Assembly (NCBI GenBank): GCA_947502505.1
Contig: CANNAE010000004.1
Coordinates: forward strand, 248,001-312,000
Origin: an uncultured Planococcus sp.
GTDB lineage: Bacteria; Bacillota; Bacilli; Bacillales_A; Planococcaceae
Direction of reading: 5' to 3'
DNA length: 64,000 nucleotides
In this document: positions 43,399 to 54,724 of the stretch, in pieces
Numbering within the stretch: position 1 is the first letter of the stretch
Layout: every line of letters begins with the position of its first letter
Notes under the pieces: generated by a model
Database searches by the model: none
The model's input: the letters and a program-made list of their open reading frames with translations, nothing else
Told to the model about the DNA's origin: nothing
Made by a program: the position numbers and the translations under genes

Positions 43399-44514
43399 TT
43401 AACGTTCTTCAACTGGCACGTAAGTTTGCATGCCAGGCCCGATGTATTCCGCACGCGGGCGGATCAAGCGGTTGTTCGAGTATTGCTCCAAGATATGCGC
43501 GAGCCAGCCTGATGCACGGGACACTGCGAAGATCGGCGTGAACAAATCATGCTCGATGTTCAAGGAGTGGTAGACCGAAGCCGAGTAGAAATCAACGTTT
43601 GGCGGAAGTGGTTTCGCACTTGTCACCAGTTCTTCGATTTTCACGGACATGTCATACCATTTCGATTCGCCGCGAAGCTCCGTGAGCTTTTTCGACATCT
43701 CACGCAAGTGTTTCGCACGCGGGTCGCCTTGTTGGTAAACACGGTGGCCGAAGCCCATGATTTTTTCTTTGTTCGCCAATTTTTCGTTGATGACCGGCTC
43801 GACTTGATCGACAGAACCGATTTCAGTGAGCATCTTCATGACTTGCTCGTTAGCGCCGCCGTGAAGTGGGCCTTTTAACGCGCCGATTGCTGCCGTTACG
43901 CCAGAGTAGACGTCAGACAATGTCGCGACCGCAACACGCGCCGTGAACGTCGAAGCGTTCAATTCGTGGTCGGCGTGCAGGACAAGCGCCTTGTTGAACG
44001 CTTCAACTTCGATGTCTTTTGGCTCTTCGCCTGACAACATGTAGAGGAAGTTCGCTGCAAAGCTGTAGTCTGTTTTCGGCTGGATTGGCTCTTGGCCAGC
44101 ACGAATGCGGCCAAATGCCGTGACAAGCGTCGAGATCTTCGCCTGGATTTTGATAGCTTTACGGTAGTTCGCTTCTGGTTCCATCACTTCTGCTTCTTCG
44201 TCGAAGAGGCCAAGCATAGACACCGCTGTGCGAAGTGCCGCCATCGGGTGAACGTTTTTAATATCGTATGACTTGAAGTGGTCAAGTACCGCTTGCGGCA
44301 CCGCCATGTTGTCAGCTAGCTGTTGCTTTAGCTCAGCCAATTCATCTGCTTTTGGCAAACGTTGGTGCCAAAGCAAGTAGATGACTTCTTCGAAGCTGGC
44401 GTTCTCTGCCAAATCGTCGATATTGTAGCCAACATATGTAAGAGTATCATCGATGATTGAGCTGATCGCTGATTGAGTTGCGACTACGTTTTCTAAACCT
44501 TTTGATGATGTCAT
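43399..44514 (-). CDS. citZ: Citrate synthase
   Basis: A 371-residue type II-like citrate synthase of the Gram-positive form. Catalytic residues are in LHADHELNASTFTARVA (His), GPLHGGANEQVM (His) and the C-terminal Asp near HDLFTPIFAVSRA. It condenses acetyl-CoA with oxaloacetate. It is the first gene of citZ-icd-mdh, with a strong promoter 105 bp upstream. Confidence 0.97.
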   Translation of the reverse strand: MTSSKGLENVVATQSAISSIIDDTLTYVGYNIDDLAENASFEEVIYLLWHQRLPKADELAELKQQLADNMAVPQAVLDHFKSYDIKNVHPMAALRTAVSMLGLFDEEAEVMEPEANYRKAIKIQAKISTLVTAFGRIRAGQEPIQPKTDYSFAANFLYMLSGEEPKDIEVEAFNKALVLHADHELNASTFTARVAVATLSDVYSGVTAAIGALKGPLHGGANEQVMKMLTEIGSVDQVEPVINEKLANKEKIMGFGHRVYQQGDPRAKHLREMSKKLTELRGESKWYDMSVKIEELVTSAKPLPPNVDFYSASVYHSLNIEHDLFTPIFAVSRASGWLAHILEQYSNNRLIRPRAEYIGPGMQTYVPVEER

Positions 44515-44616
44515 GTAAATCTCTCCTTCTAGAATCTACTTCATCATTCCAAAAAAAAAACAGAACAATGAGCCATCTGCTTTCATGTGCTTTTCCGTAA
44601 ATGGACTTACTTAGTT

Positions 44617-44645
44617 ATTATAATCAACTTTGTACAATTTGTGAA
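44617..44645 (-). promoter_or_regulatory. citZ operon promoter
   Basis: Minus strand TTCACA (44640-44645), 17-bp spacer, TATAAT (44617-44622). Next to the -35 element lies ATCGTTTTCA, which matches only the second half of a cre site; catabolite control there is uncertain. Confidence 0.75.
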
Positions 44646-44701
44646 TGAAAACGATTGGTATAATTTAAAAACACTTGCATTCATGATGAATGAACCCGGA
44701 A

Positions 44702-45088
44702 TTATCCTACGATAATCCGGGTATTTTTCATCCTCTTCTGAAGCATTCGATAAACGAGCGGCTTGTAAAGCTTCTGCGTCGGGGCAAACAATAAGCTGAA
44801 CCCGACTGCATCTGAAATAAATCCAGGCGTCAGCAGCAATGTGCCGCCAACGAGGATAAAGGCTGCGCCAATCAGGCGGTCGCCCGGGGGCTGCATCTGG
44901 TTCATGCTCGATTGGATGTCGCGGATCGCTTTTAGCCCTTGGCGTTTTGCCAAGAAAGCCCCGAGCAAACCAGTCGCTACAATCAAGGCCAGTGTCCAGA
45001 AGAAGCCAATCTGCCCGCCTGCCCAGATTAAAATGGCAAGCTCAAGAGTCGGTACGATCACCAATGCCAAAAAGATCCACTTCATCAT
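44702..45088 (-). CDS. fxsA: FxsA family membrane protein
   Basis: A protein of about 128 residues starting MMKWIFLALVIVPTLELAIL. It has membrane segments at 3-22, 25-45 and 75-105 and the FxsA motif GGTLLLTPGFISDAVGFSLL. FxsA of E. coli affects phage exclusion by F factor when overproduced; the normal role is unknown. GGAGG lies 10 nt before the ATG and 4 nt before an in-frame TTG two codons earlier, so either could start. Its last codons lie in a CCCGGATTATC hairpin. Confidence 0.85.
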   Translation of the reverse strand: MMKWIFLALVIVPTLELAILIWAGGQIGFFWTLALIVATGLLGAFLAKRQGLKAIRDIQSSMNQMQPPGDRLIGAAFILVGGTLLLTPGFISDAVGFSLLFAPTQKLYKPLVYRMLQKRMKNTRIIVG

Positions 45089-45112
45089 AGTCAATCGACC
45101 TCCAAATTTTCT

Positions 45113-46882
45113 TTACAGTACGCTTGCGTGCCCGTGATAGATAACACCTGCATCTGCATCAATCGTAATTTCCTGTCCGGACTCCACTTTCGTCATTGCC
45201 TCTTTGACACCGACGATGACTGGAATTCCAAGGCTCAAGCCGACGACTGCTGCGTGGCTCGTCAATCCGCCTTCTTCTGTCACGATTCCTGCACAGTTAT
45301 TGATGGCCTCCATCATGTCACGGTCAGTGCCGTAAGTCACAATGATTTTGCCTTCCGTGTCCATTGCCAATGCTTCTTCTGCATTGCGCACAACGATTGC
45401 TTCCCCGAAGCCGACATTCTTGCCGATGCCTTGGCCTTTAGCCAGGATGTCGCCGATGACCCGTAACTTCATCAAGTTGGTCGTGCCGGCTTCACCGACC
45501 GGAACGCCAGCTGTGATGATTACGAGGTCGCCGTGTTTGATCAAGCCATGCTTAAGCGCTTCTTCTACTGCCACTTCAAGCATTTGATCCGTCGATTCGA
45601 CGCGCGTGCCGACGATTGGCTGGACGCCCCAGATCAATGTCAGTTTACGTGCTGTGCGAGACGTCGATGTCACTGCAATGACCGGCGAGCCTGGGCGGTA
45701 TTTAGAAATCATTTTAGCGGTATGGCCGCTTTCCGTTGGCGCAAGGATTGCCTGCACACGCAAATTAAGGGCCGTGTATGCAACAGCTTGGCCGATCGCT
45801 TCAGTCATATTCGACTCTTTTTCCTTGCGGCGGTTGGAAACGATTTGTTTGTGGTTAAGTGCCGCTTCTGTCGTCTCGGCGATACGATGCATCGTTTCGA
45901 CAGACTCTACTGGGTAAAGCCCTGCTGCAGTTTCACCTGACAGCATGATCGCATCCGTGCCGTCAAAGATGGCATTCGCTACATCGCTTGCTTCCGCGCG
46001 AGTCGGGCGCGGGTTGCGCTGCATGGAATCGAGCATTTGGGTCGCTGTAATAACTGGCTTGCCTGCACTATTGCATTTATTGATCATCGATTTCTGAACG
46101 ATCGGCACTTCCTCTGCAGGAATTTCCACACCGAGGTCTCCGCGTGCAACCATCAAGCCGTCTGAAACCATAATGATTTCATCCAAGTTATCGACGCCTT
46201 CCTGGTTTTCGATTTTCGGAATGATCTGGATATGCGAGCCGCCGTTTTTCTCTAGCAAGCTGCGGATTTCCATGACGTCTGAACGTCTGCGGACAAAGGA
46301 TGCCGCGACGAAATCTACATCTTGTTCGATGCCGAACAGAAGGTCAGCCGCATCTTTATCAGTAATTCCCGGCAATTGCACCGAAACTCCCGGTACGTTA
46401 ACGCCTTTTTTCGTTTTCAAGGTGCCGGCATTTTCGACGATTGTATGGATTAGGCCGTTTTCTTGATCGATGCTTGTAACGCGCAATTCGATTAAACCGT
46501 CATCCAATAAGATCGTAGAGCCTTCGTGTACATCTTCGATCAATTTGTCATATGTGATCGAGAACATTTCTTTAGTGCCCAATACCTCTGACATTGAAAT
46601 CGTGATTTCCTGGTTGGTATCGAGTTCAATGGAATCATTCTCCATTTTATGCGTTCTGATTTCTGGCCCTTTTGTATCCAGGAGAATCCCGACCGTGATG
46701 CCTGTTTTTTCGGAAGCTTCGCGGATGCGCTTGATGCGCAAGGCATGCTCCTCGTGGTCTCCGTGTGAGAAGTTCAGGCGTGCGACGTTCATGCCCGCTT
46801 TCATCAATTGTTCTAATATTTCCGGCGATTCACTTGCCGGCCCGATTGTACAGACGATTTTCGTTTTTCTCAATAGACTCAC
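45113..46882 (-). CDS. pyk: Pyruvate kinase with C-terminal PEP-utilizer domain
   Basis: A 589-residue pyruvate kinase. The catalytic barrel has [22 protein letters not shown] and [17 protein letters not shown] with the key Lys and Glu; [11 protein letters not shown] follows. Beyond about residue 475 is the extra PEP-utilizing mobile domain typical of Bacillus enzymes, with [24 protein letters not shown]. It follows pfkA by 13 bp, the conserved pfkA-pyk operon of lower glycolysis. Confidence 0.97.
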   Translation of the reverse strand: MSLLRKTKIVCTIGPASESPEILEQLMKAGMNVARLNFSHGDHEEHALRIKRIREASEKTGITVGILLDTKGPEIRTHKMENDSIELDTNQEITISMSEVLGTKEMFSITYDKLIEDVHEGSTILLDDGLIELRVTSIDQENGLIHTIVENAGTLKTKKGVNVPGVSVQLPGITDKDAADLLFGIEQDVDFVAASFVRRRSDVMEIRSLLEKNGGSHIQIIPKIENQEGVDNLDEIIMVSDGLMVARGDLGVEIPAEEVPIVQKSMINKCNSAGKPVITATQMLDSMQRNPRPTRAEASDVANAIFDGTDAIMLSGETAAGLYPVESVETMHRIAETTEAALNHKQIVSNRRKEKESNMTEAIGQAVAYTALNLRVQAILAPTESGHTAKMISKYRPGSPVIAVTSTSRTARKLTLIWGVQPIVGTRVESTDQMLEVAVEEALKHGLIKHGDLVIITAGVPVGEAGTTNLMKLRVIGDILAKGQGIGKNVGFGEAIVVRNAEEALAMDTEGKIIVTYGTDRDMMEAINNCAGIVTEEGGLTSHAAVVGLSLGIPVIVGVKEAMTKVESGQEITIDADAGVIYHGHASVL

Positions 46883-46895
46883 TCCATTTAACTAT

Positions 46896-47885
<990 letters not shown>

Positions 47886-47965
47886 TTATTCACCTTACCA
47901 CGCAGGACTTGTGCTGTCAGTCCATAACTCCTAGTCTGCATGCGTTTTTTGTTAAATTGCGAAAA

Positions 47966-47992
47966 ATAAAAAGACCGCATTACGCGGCCTGA
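47966..47992 (-). terminator. Terminator of accA
   Basis: Minus strand GGCCGCGTAATGCGGTC (47973-47989) forms a short hairpin with one G-U pair, followed by TTTTTATTTTT. Confidence 0.7.
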
Positions 47993-47995
47993 TTT

Positions 47996-48961
47996 TTATT
48001 CCGTGAAAACTCCGATCGCCCGGAATTTCTCGTAGCGCTGTGAAATCAATTGTTCCGGGTTCAAACTTTCCAATTCCTTCAATGAATGGCGGATGGCGCC
48101 ACTGATCAATTGTGCCTGGCGGGCCGTATCGTGATGGGCCCCTCCGCGCACTTCAGGAATCATATGCTCGATGATGCCCATCTCCAATAGGTCTGGCGCT
48201 GTTATTTTCATCGCTTCTGCCGCGGTCTTGGCCAGTGCCGAATCTTTCCACAATATCGATGCCGCCCCTTCTGGCGAAATGACCGAGAAAGTCGAATTTT
48301 CAAGCATCAGGATCTGGTTGCCGACGCCAAGCGCAAGCGCTCCGCCACTGCCGCCTTCTCCGATAACGATCGACAGTACCGGTACTTCAAGCCCCGCCAT
48401 TTCAACCAAGTTGCGGGCGATCGCTTCGCTTTGCCCGCGCTCTTCAGCAGCCCGGCCCGGATATGCGCCTTTTGTATCGATCAGGCAAATGACCGGGCGC
48501 CCGAATTTTTCTGCCTGCTTCATCAAGCGCAATGCTTTCCGGTAGCCTTCAGGATGCGGCATCCCGAAATTGCGGCGGACATTTTCTTTCGTGTCCTTGC
48601 CGCGCTGATGGCCGATGATTGTTACAGGCTGCCCTTCAAAGCTGCCGATGCCGCCGATAATCGCCTCATCATCTCCGTAAAGACGGTCTCCATGAAGTTC
48701 GATAAAATCCTTGAAGACTAATGGCAAATAATCCAAGGTCGTCGGCCGTTCCGGGTGGCGTGCCACTTGAACACGGTCCCAAGGCTTCATGTTCTCATAG
48801 ATTTCTTCCTCGAGTTTTGCAAACCGTTCTTCTAAAGAACTGATCTCCGAACTGAGATCGACGTCTGCCGTTTTCGTATATTCCTTCAACTCGGAAATCT
48901 TTTTTCTTAGTTCGATCAGTGGCTCTTCGAACGCCATCGTCTTCATTTTCTTTTTAGACAT
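47996..48961 (-). CDS. accA: Acetyl-CoA carboxylase, carboxyltransferase alpha subunit
   Basis: A 321-residue alpha subunit beginning [21 protein letters not shown], with [21 protein letters not shown] and [35 protein letters not shown] forming the biotin/acetyl-CoA site. With AccD it transfers carboxyl from carboxybiotin to acetyl-CoA, the first step of fatty-acid synthesis. It overlaps accD by 8 bp, which implies coupled translation. Confidence 0.97.
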   Translation of the reverse strand: MSKKKMKTMAFEEPLIELRKKISELKEYTKTADVDLSSEISSLEERFAKLEEEIYENMKPWDRVQVARHPERPTTLDYLPLVFKDFIELHGDRLYGDDEAIIGGIGSFEGQPVTIIGHQRGKDTKENVRRNFGMPHPEGYRKALRLMKQAEKFGRPVICLIDTKGAYPGRAAEERGQSEAIARNLVEMAGLEVPVLSIVIGEGGSGGALALGVGNQILMLENSTFSVISPEGAASILWKDSALAKTAAEAMKITAPDLLEMGIIEHMIPEVRGGAHHDTARQAQLISGAIRHSLKELESLNPEQLISQRYEKFRAIGVFTE

Positions 48962-49826
48962 CAGATCCAGCCCCTTTCACGTGCAAGCGCACAATCGTCG
49001 ATAGCGTCTCGCGCATTTTCGAACGATGCACCACTGCATCGAGCTGCCCGTGGGCAAGCAAAAATTCTGCCGTCTGGAAATCTTCCGGCAATTTCTCGCG
49101 CACTGTCTGTTCGATGACACGGCGCCCTGCAAAGCCGATTAATGCTTTCGGTTCCGCCAGATTGATGTCGCCGACAGAAGCAAAGCTCGCAGACACGCCG
49201 CCAGTCGTCGGATGCGTCAAAATCGACACGAATAATAAGCCCTCATTCGAATGGCGTTTCAAGGCAACGCTCGTTTTGGCCATTTGCATAAGTGATAGCA
49301 CACCTTCTTGCATGCGTGCGCCGCCGCTTGCCGTAAAGATCAAAAATGGCACTTTCAATTGGGTCGCCAATTCCACCGCCCGGGTGATTTTCTCGCCGAC
49401 TACAGACCCCATCGAGCCCATGCGAAAATGTGAATCCATCACAGCTATGACCACTTGCTGTCCTTTGATCGCTCCTGCCCCCGTTAACACCGCTTCGTTC
49501 AAGCCGGTTTTTTCGCTGTCAGCCTGCACCTTTTCGCTGTATCCCGGGAAATTCAGGGGATTTTCAGATTTCAGATGATCGTCTACCGAATCGAAGCTTG
49601 AATCATCCAATAGATGGACGATGCGCTCGCGGGCCGTCATCTTGAAATGATGATCGCATTTCGGGCATACCTTGCCCAAATGCTCCAATTCCTTCGTCAA
49701 GGTAATGTGTTTGCAGTTCGGGCATTTTGTCATCAAGCCCTCCGGCACGTCCTTGGCTGCTTTAGATGGAATCGTCGCTTCTTTTTCATCTCGTTTTCGC
49801 TTGAATATATCTCGTATCATTGCCAT
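48954..49826 (-). CDS. accD: Acetyl-CoA carboxylase, carboxyltransferase beta subunit
   Basis: A 290-residue beta subunit. The zinc finger uses C35, C38, C54 and C57 (CPNCKH and CPKCDHH). The carboxyltransferase core contains [20 protein letters not shown] and [15 protein letters not shown]. It overlaps accA downstream and the GntR gene upstream (10 bp), so gntR-accD-accA is one operon. Confidence 0.97.
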   Translation of the reverse strand: MAMIRDIFKRKRDEKEATIPSKAAKDVPEGLMTKCPNCKHITLTKELEHLGKVCPKCDHHFKMTARERIVHLLDDSSFDSVDDHLKSENPLNFPGYSEKVQADSEKTGLNEAVLTGAGAIKGQQVVIAVMDSHFRMGSMGSVVGEKITRAVELATQLKVPFLIFTASGGARMQEGVLSLMQMAKTSVALKRHSNEGLLFVSILTHPTTGGVSASFASVGDINLAEPKALIGFAGRRVIEQTVREKLPEDFQTAEFLLAHGQLDAVVHRSKMRETLSTIVRLHVKGAGSDV

Positions 49827-50458
49827 TGTGCATTCTCTCCTTTAATTAAGACGCTGCTCCAGGCTTGAAATTCCCAGATGGCGGTTTCGGCATCCTGTTG
49901 TTCGATGGCCAGCAGGATGTTCTTTAGCAAGGTTTTCTCTTCAGGCCTGGCTTCGCCGTCGTAAGGGTTGCCCCCATATTGCTTCAAGAGGAACCAAATT
50001 TTCAGCGATAGCCGGTTGCCGGATAACACCATCAATTCACGGACGAAATCTTCCCTTATGAATTCATCCCCATCGAGCCGCTCACGTAAACTTTCCCATA
50101 CCGGCAGTTTCGAGGCTTCGCTTGCACAGATGGCTTGAATGGCTGCGGTTTCGTGAATGCACATCGTTTCCCGTATATCTTCCAGGGTTTTGGTGTCCTG
50201 CAAGATAAAAGTCGCCAGCAATTCGACGAGCCGGTGTTTGCCCGGATCGGTCAAAAATGTCCCTTCCCCGCGGCGGGTTTCGATGAGCCCCAATAATTCC
50301 AGGCTTCGGAGCGCCTCACGGATCGTCGAACGGCCAACTGCCAGCTTTTCAGCCAACTCCCGTTCCGACGGGATCCGGTCGCCCGGCCGAATATTCTGTT
50401 CCCGAATCATGTCCCGCATTTCACTTACAATATTTAAATAGCGCTTTGGCTGAGTCAT
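49817..50458 (-). CDS. GntR/FadR-subfamily transcriptional regulator
   Basis: A 213-residue regulator starting [18 protein letters not shown], with AAAAGGAG upstream. The winged helix (about 5-70) is clear: [44 protein letters not shown] in pieces. The C-terminal effector domain is all-helical but lacks a clean set of FCD metal ligands, so the ligand is unknown. It heads the accDA operon and has a perfect 7-1-7 palindrome of the GntR type 30 bp upstream of its start, so it likely controls accDA and itself. This arrangement differs from B. subtilis, which has a malic-enzyme gene near accD. Confidence 0.85.
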   Translation of the reverse strand: MTQPKRYLNIVSEMRDMIREQNIRPGDRIPSERELAEKLAVGRSTIREALRSLELLGLIETRRGEGTFLTDPGKHRLVELLATFILQDTKTLEDIRETMCIHETAAIQAICASEASKLPVWESLRERLDGDEFIREDFVRELMVLSGNRLSLKIWFLLKQYGGNPYDGEARPEEKTLLKNILLAIEQQDAETAIWEFQAWSSVLIKGENAQWQ

Positions 50459-50488
50459 GAAAACTCCTTTTGTTTCCATTTTTTTGAA

Positions 50489-50503
50489 AGTGGTCTGACC
50501 ACT
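50489..50503 (-). promoter_or_regulatory. GntR-type operator upstream of gntR-accDA
   Basis: AGTGGTC-T-GACCACT is a perfect palindrome of two 7-bp arms. It contains TGGTCNGACCA, the usual operator form for the FadR subgroup of GntR regulators (TGGTNNNACCA). On the minus strand it lies just downstream of a TATAGA that may be the -10 element, so binding would repress. Confidence 0.78.
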
Positions 50504-50542
50504 AATCCTTCTATACCTTACAAAAAATTTCGGCCGCCGTAA

Positions 50543-50578
50543 AGAAAAAACTGCATTTCTTTTTAAGAAATGCAGTTT
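50543..50578 (-). terminator. Terminator of dnaE
   Basis: AAACTGCATTTCTT (50548-50561) and AAGAAATGCAGTTT (50565-50578) form a 14-bp stem with a 3-nt loop. On the minus strand it is followed by a T run. Confidence 0.93.
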
Positions 50579-50618
50579 AGTGTAGATTTTTTATTTAATT
50601 GGAGCCCCCATAGGTTCG

Positions 50619-53600
50619 TTACAGGATGGTTTTACAGATGATGCTCGTCTTGCCTTGGCGGGTTTCGGCTGTTCCTTGGATTTCTAGCAAGGCGTCCGGG
50701 TCGAGCATTTCGTTGTATTGCGCATACTCTTTCGGGAACAGCGTAATCGACGCTACGCCGGTCTCGTCCTGCAATGTCACAAAAGCCATCGCATCGCCTT
50801 TTTTCGTGCGGATGCGCCGCACATCTTCTACCAGGCCGAGCACTTCCACGCGCTCGCGGTCTTTTTTCTTCGGCAGCTCGTTTAGCGCGGTATACGCTTT
50901 ATTGCGCTGCTCTTTCTCCCGTTCCACAGGATGGGTGCTCAAGTAAAAGCCAAGTGCCTCTTTTTCAAAATCGAGCTTGAGCCCATCCGGCATCGGTTCG
51001 GCTTTCGTATATTTCGGTTTCATGAAGCTAGAACCCATTTCGTCAAACAGGCCGGGATCTTCATTTGGCTTGACCAGTTCCGCATGCTTAATTGCGCTGT
51101 CTAAAGACGCGAGCAACACGGCCCGGTCTTTTCCTAGCACATCCAATGCGCCGGCTTTGATCAATGGCTCAAACGCCTTGCGGGTGAAATGGACAGCCGA
51201 TATGCGTTCAGCAATATTGAACAGGCTTTGGAAAGCCCCTTCTTTTCTCGCTGTGAGAATGGCTTTGACCGCCGTGCCGGGAACGCCTTTTACGGTACTG
51301 AGGCCCGCCCGGACTTGTTGTGCCTCCGATGAAAATCCATAGCGGCTATGTGCGATGCACGGCGCGGCAAGTGAAATTCCGCGCTCTTTCATTTCACGCA
51401 TGAACTGGGCCGTTTTCTCATTATTCCCTTGGCTGTTCGATAACAGCGCCGCATAGAATTGCACGGGATAATGGGCTTTCATATATGCCAGTTGATAGGA
51501 AATCATGCTGTAGGCGACCGCATGGCTTTTCGGGAAGCCATAATCGGCAAAGCGGACGATCAAATCATAGACCTCTCCCGCTTCTTTTGCGGTATAGCCT
51601 TTCGCAGTAGCGCCGCCGACGAAATGCTCACGCTCTTCATCAAGGATTTGGCGATTTTTTTTGCTGACGGCACGGCGCAATAGATCGGCTTCGCCTAGGC
51701 TGAAACCCGCCATGTCAGCTGCTATTTTCATGATCTGCTCTTGGTAGACGATGACGCCGTAGGTTTCCGATAAAATTGGCTCCAGCACCGGGTGGATATA
51801 GGCTACCGCCTCTTCCCCGTGCTTGCGTTTCGCATAAAGCGGGATAAACTCCATCGGGCCCGGTCGGTACAAGGCATTGACTGCCACAATATCGCCGAAC
51901 GCGCTCGGTTTGATGAGCATCAAAGCGCGCCGCATGCCCGGCGACTCCAGCTGAAAAATGCCCGCTGTATCGCCTTTGGCCAATAAGCTATAGCTTGCTT
52001 GGTCATCGAGCGGCAAGCTTCGGTAATCAATCGTCAAGTTGCGGTCGCGTTTTAGCATATGCGCCATATTTTCCAGAATCGTCAAATTGCGCAAGCCGAG
52101 AAAATCCATTTTTAATAAGCCGATCGCTTCAAGCTCTTGCATAGGCCATTGGGTGATAAAAATCTCGTCATTGCCTTTTTCAATTGGTACATAATCCACT
52201 AGAGGGCCCGGGCTCAAAATGACGCCCGCTGCATGGATCGAAGAGTTGCGGGGAAGCCCTTCCAGCCTCAGCGCTGTCTTAAACCAGCGTTCACGCGCCT
52301 CATTGCCGATGATCCAGTCTTCCAGCGCTTTCGACTCACGGAGTGCTTCGCGCAAAGTGATGCCTGGGCGGCTCGGAATGAGTTTTGAAATCTTCTCAAG
52401 CTCTTCCGCTTCAAAACCGAACACCCTCGCCGTGTCTCTTGCGACCGCTTTTGTGGACAAAGTCCCAAAAGTGATGATTTGTGCCGTCTGCAAGGCGCCG
52501 TATTTTTTCGCCACATATTCAACGACTTCGTGGCGGCGGTGATCCGCAAAGTCAATATCGATATCCGGCAAAGTGACACGTTCAGGATTCAGGAACCGTT
52601 CGAATAACAAACCATGGGCGAGCGGATCGACATCTGTGATGCGCAGCGCAAAAGCGACAAGCGAACCCGCAGATGATCCACGGCCAGGCCCCGTGAGAAT
52701 GCCCTTGTTTCTCGCATAGGCCATGAAATCGGAAACGATAAGGAAGTAATCGATATAGCCCATTGCCGAAATGACGCCCAGTTCATAATCAAGCCTCTCC
52801 GAATAGTCTTGTCCCGCCTGTCGCACCCGTTCTTCCAGCCCCTTCAGGCACAGGGCACGGATGACTTCATGTTTATCGCTGCCTTCTTTTACCGGATATT
52901 TTGGCAGCAATTGCCGATTCAAGGGAATGGTGACACGGCAGCCCATGAGCAGCGTACGGCTTTGTTCCAGCCATTCCGGATGGTCTGAAAACCATTCCGA
53001 CAATTGGCCGTTCGTCGGCACAAAAGCCGATGAATGCTCGGGTTGCGCCCGTTCAGGATCGCTTAACTTGAACCCGTCCCCGATGGCCCTTGCTACTTCA
53101 TAAGCGAAGGCATCTTGCTGTTTCACATAACGGCATTCATGGCTCGCCATGAATGAAAGCCCGAATGACGAACAGCTTTCGACAAATGCTTTTTCAGTTT
53201 CTTTTACAGTTCCGCCAGGCCGCTCGATACTGGCGAATAACCGCTCCCCGAACAAACGCGAAAGGATGTCGAGCGATTCGCTGCGGTCTGTCAGCACCCA
53301 TGCAGCATTATCGGGAATCACGCATAGCAACCCTTCCTGATAAGCGGCCAGCCATTTTTGCGGGATGGCTTCCACATCTCGTGTCGACAAGGCACTGCTC
53401 AGCTTCAACAACATATGATACCCAGTATTGTTCTGTGCATAGAGCACGACAGGCAGCGCGGCACCGTCAAAGTCGATGGGCACGGAAAGGCCGAGCACCC
53501 CGTGGATGCCGGCCTTTTTGCATGCGTCCCAAAAAGGAAGAACGCCGTATAATTTGGAATTGACCAAAGCTGCCGCTTCTGCGCCTTGTTCAGCGAGAAC

Positions 53601-53672
53601 AGCAAACAATTCTTCGAGGCGAATCGTGCTTTTAAGCGGATCAGCCGCCGTCACGATATGCGGATAAACCAT
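50619..53672 (-). CDS. dnaE: DNA polymerase III subunit alpha, DnaE type
   Basis: A 1017-residue replicative polymerase, shorter than the usual 1100 or so. The core has GPGRGSSAGSLV (328-339) and the catalytic aspartates in PDIDIDF (369-375), then a helix-hairpin-helix region and a C-terminal OB domain (VLGLVEDVRRIRTKKGDAMAFVTL). The N-terminus reads YPHIVTAADPLKSTIRLEEL where related enzymes have an HxH metal motif, so the PHP domain seems eroded. In Bacillus, DnaE extends primers on the lagging strand before PolC. The start MVYPHIV has GAAGGTG upstream. Confidence 0.94.
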   Translation of the reverse strand: MVYPHIVTAADPLKSTIRLEELFAVLAEQGAEAAALVNSKLYGVLPFWDACKKAGIHGVLGLSVPIDFDGAALPVVLYAQNNTGYHMLLKLSSALSTRDVEAIPQKWLAAYQEGLLCVIPDNAAWVLTDRSESLDILSRLFGERLFASIERPGGTVKETEKAFVESCSSFGLSFMASHECRYVKQQDAFAYEVARAIGDGFKLSDPERAQPEHSSAFVPTNGQLSEWFSDHPEWLEQSRTLLMGCRVTIPLNRQLLPKYPVKEGSDKHEVIRALCLKGLEERVRQAGQDYSERLDYELGVISAMGYIDYFLIVSDFMAYARNKGILTGPGRGSSAGSLVAFALRITDVDPLAHGLLFERFLNPERVTLPDIDIDFADHRRHEVVEYVAKKYGALQTAQIITFGTLSTKAVARDTARVFGFEAEELEKISKLIPSRPGITLREALRESKALEDWIIGNEARERWFKTALRLEGLPRNSSIHAAGVILSPGPLVDYVPIEKGNDEIFITQWPMQELEAIGLLKMDFLGLRNLTILENMAHMLKRDRNLTIDYRSLPLDDQASYSLLAKGDTAGIFQLESPGMRRALMLIKPSAFGDIVAVNALYRPGPMEFIPLYAKRKHGEEAVAYIHPVLEPILSETYGVIVYQEQIMKIAADMAGFSLGEADLLRRAVSKKNRQILDEEREHFVGGATAKGYTAKEAGEVYDLIVRFADYGFPKSHAVAYSMISYQLAYMKAHYPVQFYAALLSNSQGNNEKTAQFMREMKERGISLAAPCIAHSRYGFSSEAQQVRAGLSTVKGVPGTAVKAILTARKEGAFQSLFNIAERISAVHFTRKAFEPLIKAGALDVLGKDRAVLLASLDSAIKHAELVKPNEDPGLFDEMGSSFMKPKYTKAEPMPDGLKLDFEKEALGFYLSTHPVEREKEQRNKAYTALNELPKKKDRERVEVLGLVEDVRRIRTKKGDAMAFVTLQDETGVASITLFPKEYAQYNEMLDPDALLEIQGTAETRQGKTSIICKTIL

Positions 53673-53689
53673 TTCAACACCTTCTTTCC

Positions 53690-54631
53690 TTATGCCTTCG
53701 CGCAAATTTCTTCCAGTCGCCCGATGACACGGTCAGCTTCATCCCAGGAATATGCGACGGCGCCAGAGGCCATCGGATGCCCGCCGCCTCCGAATTCTTT
53801 TGCGAGCGTATTGATGACAGGCCCTTTCGAACGCAGCCGCACACGGATTTCAGCAGCTTCTTCTATTAGAATAACCCATGCTTTAATGCCTTTAACATTA
53901 CCAAGTGAGCCGACGAGTAAAGACGTATCAGTCGCCGTGACATCGAATTTCGCCAAAATATCCTGTGTGATTTTTACGAAAGCCGCGCCATTTTCATTCA
54001 TTTGGAAGTTCTGGTACATATATCCTTGCAAATGAAGCAATTTACGGTCCATCTCGTACATGCCGTTGTGAAGTTCGTTGCGGTCAAAATCGTATTTGAT
54101 CAATTCACCGGCCACATCGAAAGTTTTCTGGGTCGTGCTCGGAAACAGGAAACGCCCGGTATCGCCGATAATCCCCGCATAGAGCAACTTCGCTCCCGCA
54201 TCGGGCATGGACCAATTCTCTTCCGCTTGCCCATACGTAAACAATTCGTACACCATTTCAGAGGAAGAACTGGCTTTCGTATCGACTTGGCAAATATCCC
54301 CGTAATTATCATCATTCGGATGGTGGTCGATTTTGATCAATTTCGCACCTTTCAAATAGCGCTGGTCATCAATGCGGTCTGTATTTGCAGTATCCGTGAC
54401 AATGACCAATGCGCCTTCGAAATCGGCATCTTCGACGGCATCCGGAAAATCTAGAAAATCCATTGTGTAATCATGTTCGCCTGCTGCTAGTATGCGCTTA
54501 TTGGGATAGTTATGGCCCAGTATGTATTTCAAGCCGATTTGAGATCCATAGGCATCCGGATCGGGGCGTACGTGGCGGTGAATGATGATGGTATCGAATT
54601 GTTTAATTGTGTCGATGATTTGACTATACAT
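53690..54631 (-). CDS. nrnA: Oligoribonuclease/pAp phosphatase NrnA
   Basis: A 313-residue DHH-DHHA1 phosphoesterase. The DHH domain has IIIHRHVRPDPDAYGSQ, VTDTANTDR and the name motif in KIDHHPND; the DHHA1 domain ends with FGGGGHPMASGA. It degrades short RNAs and dephosphorylates pAp, from studies of B. subtilis YtqI. The start MYSQIID has GGAGG upstream. It lies 18 bp before dnaE and is divergent from ytpI. Confidence 0.93.
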   Translation of the reverse strand: MYSQIIDTIKQFDTIIIHRHVRPDPDAYGSQIGLKYILGHNYPNKRILAAGEHDYTMDFLDFPDAVEDADFEGALVIVTDTANTDRIDDQRYLKGAKLIKIDHHPNDDNYGDICQVDTKASSSSEMVYELFTYGQAEENWSMPDAGAKLLYAGIIGDTGRFLFPSTTQKTFDVAGELIKYDFDRNELHNGMYEMDRKLLHLQGYMYQNFQMNENGAAFVKITQDILAKFDVTATDTSLLVGSLGNVKGIKAWVILIEEAAEIRVRLRSKGPVINTLAKEFGGGGHPMASGAVAYSWDEADRVIGRLEEICAKA

Positions 54632-54724
54632 TGCTTTAATCCTCCAGTGGGCAGGGAAATCCATTCGCATTTTCAGATCATCCCCATTACAATGGAAATA
54701 GATTTGCATAACAGGAGGTTCCCC

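Noticed and set aside
44694..44728. Independent terminator hairpin at the end of fxsA
   Set aside because: CCCGGATTATC and GATAATTCCGGG do pair, but no T run follows on the minus strand and the hairpin encodes the last FxsA codons. I mention it in the fxsA entry only.
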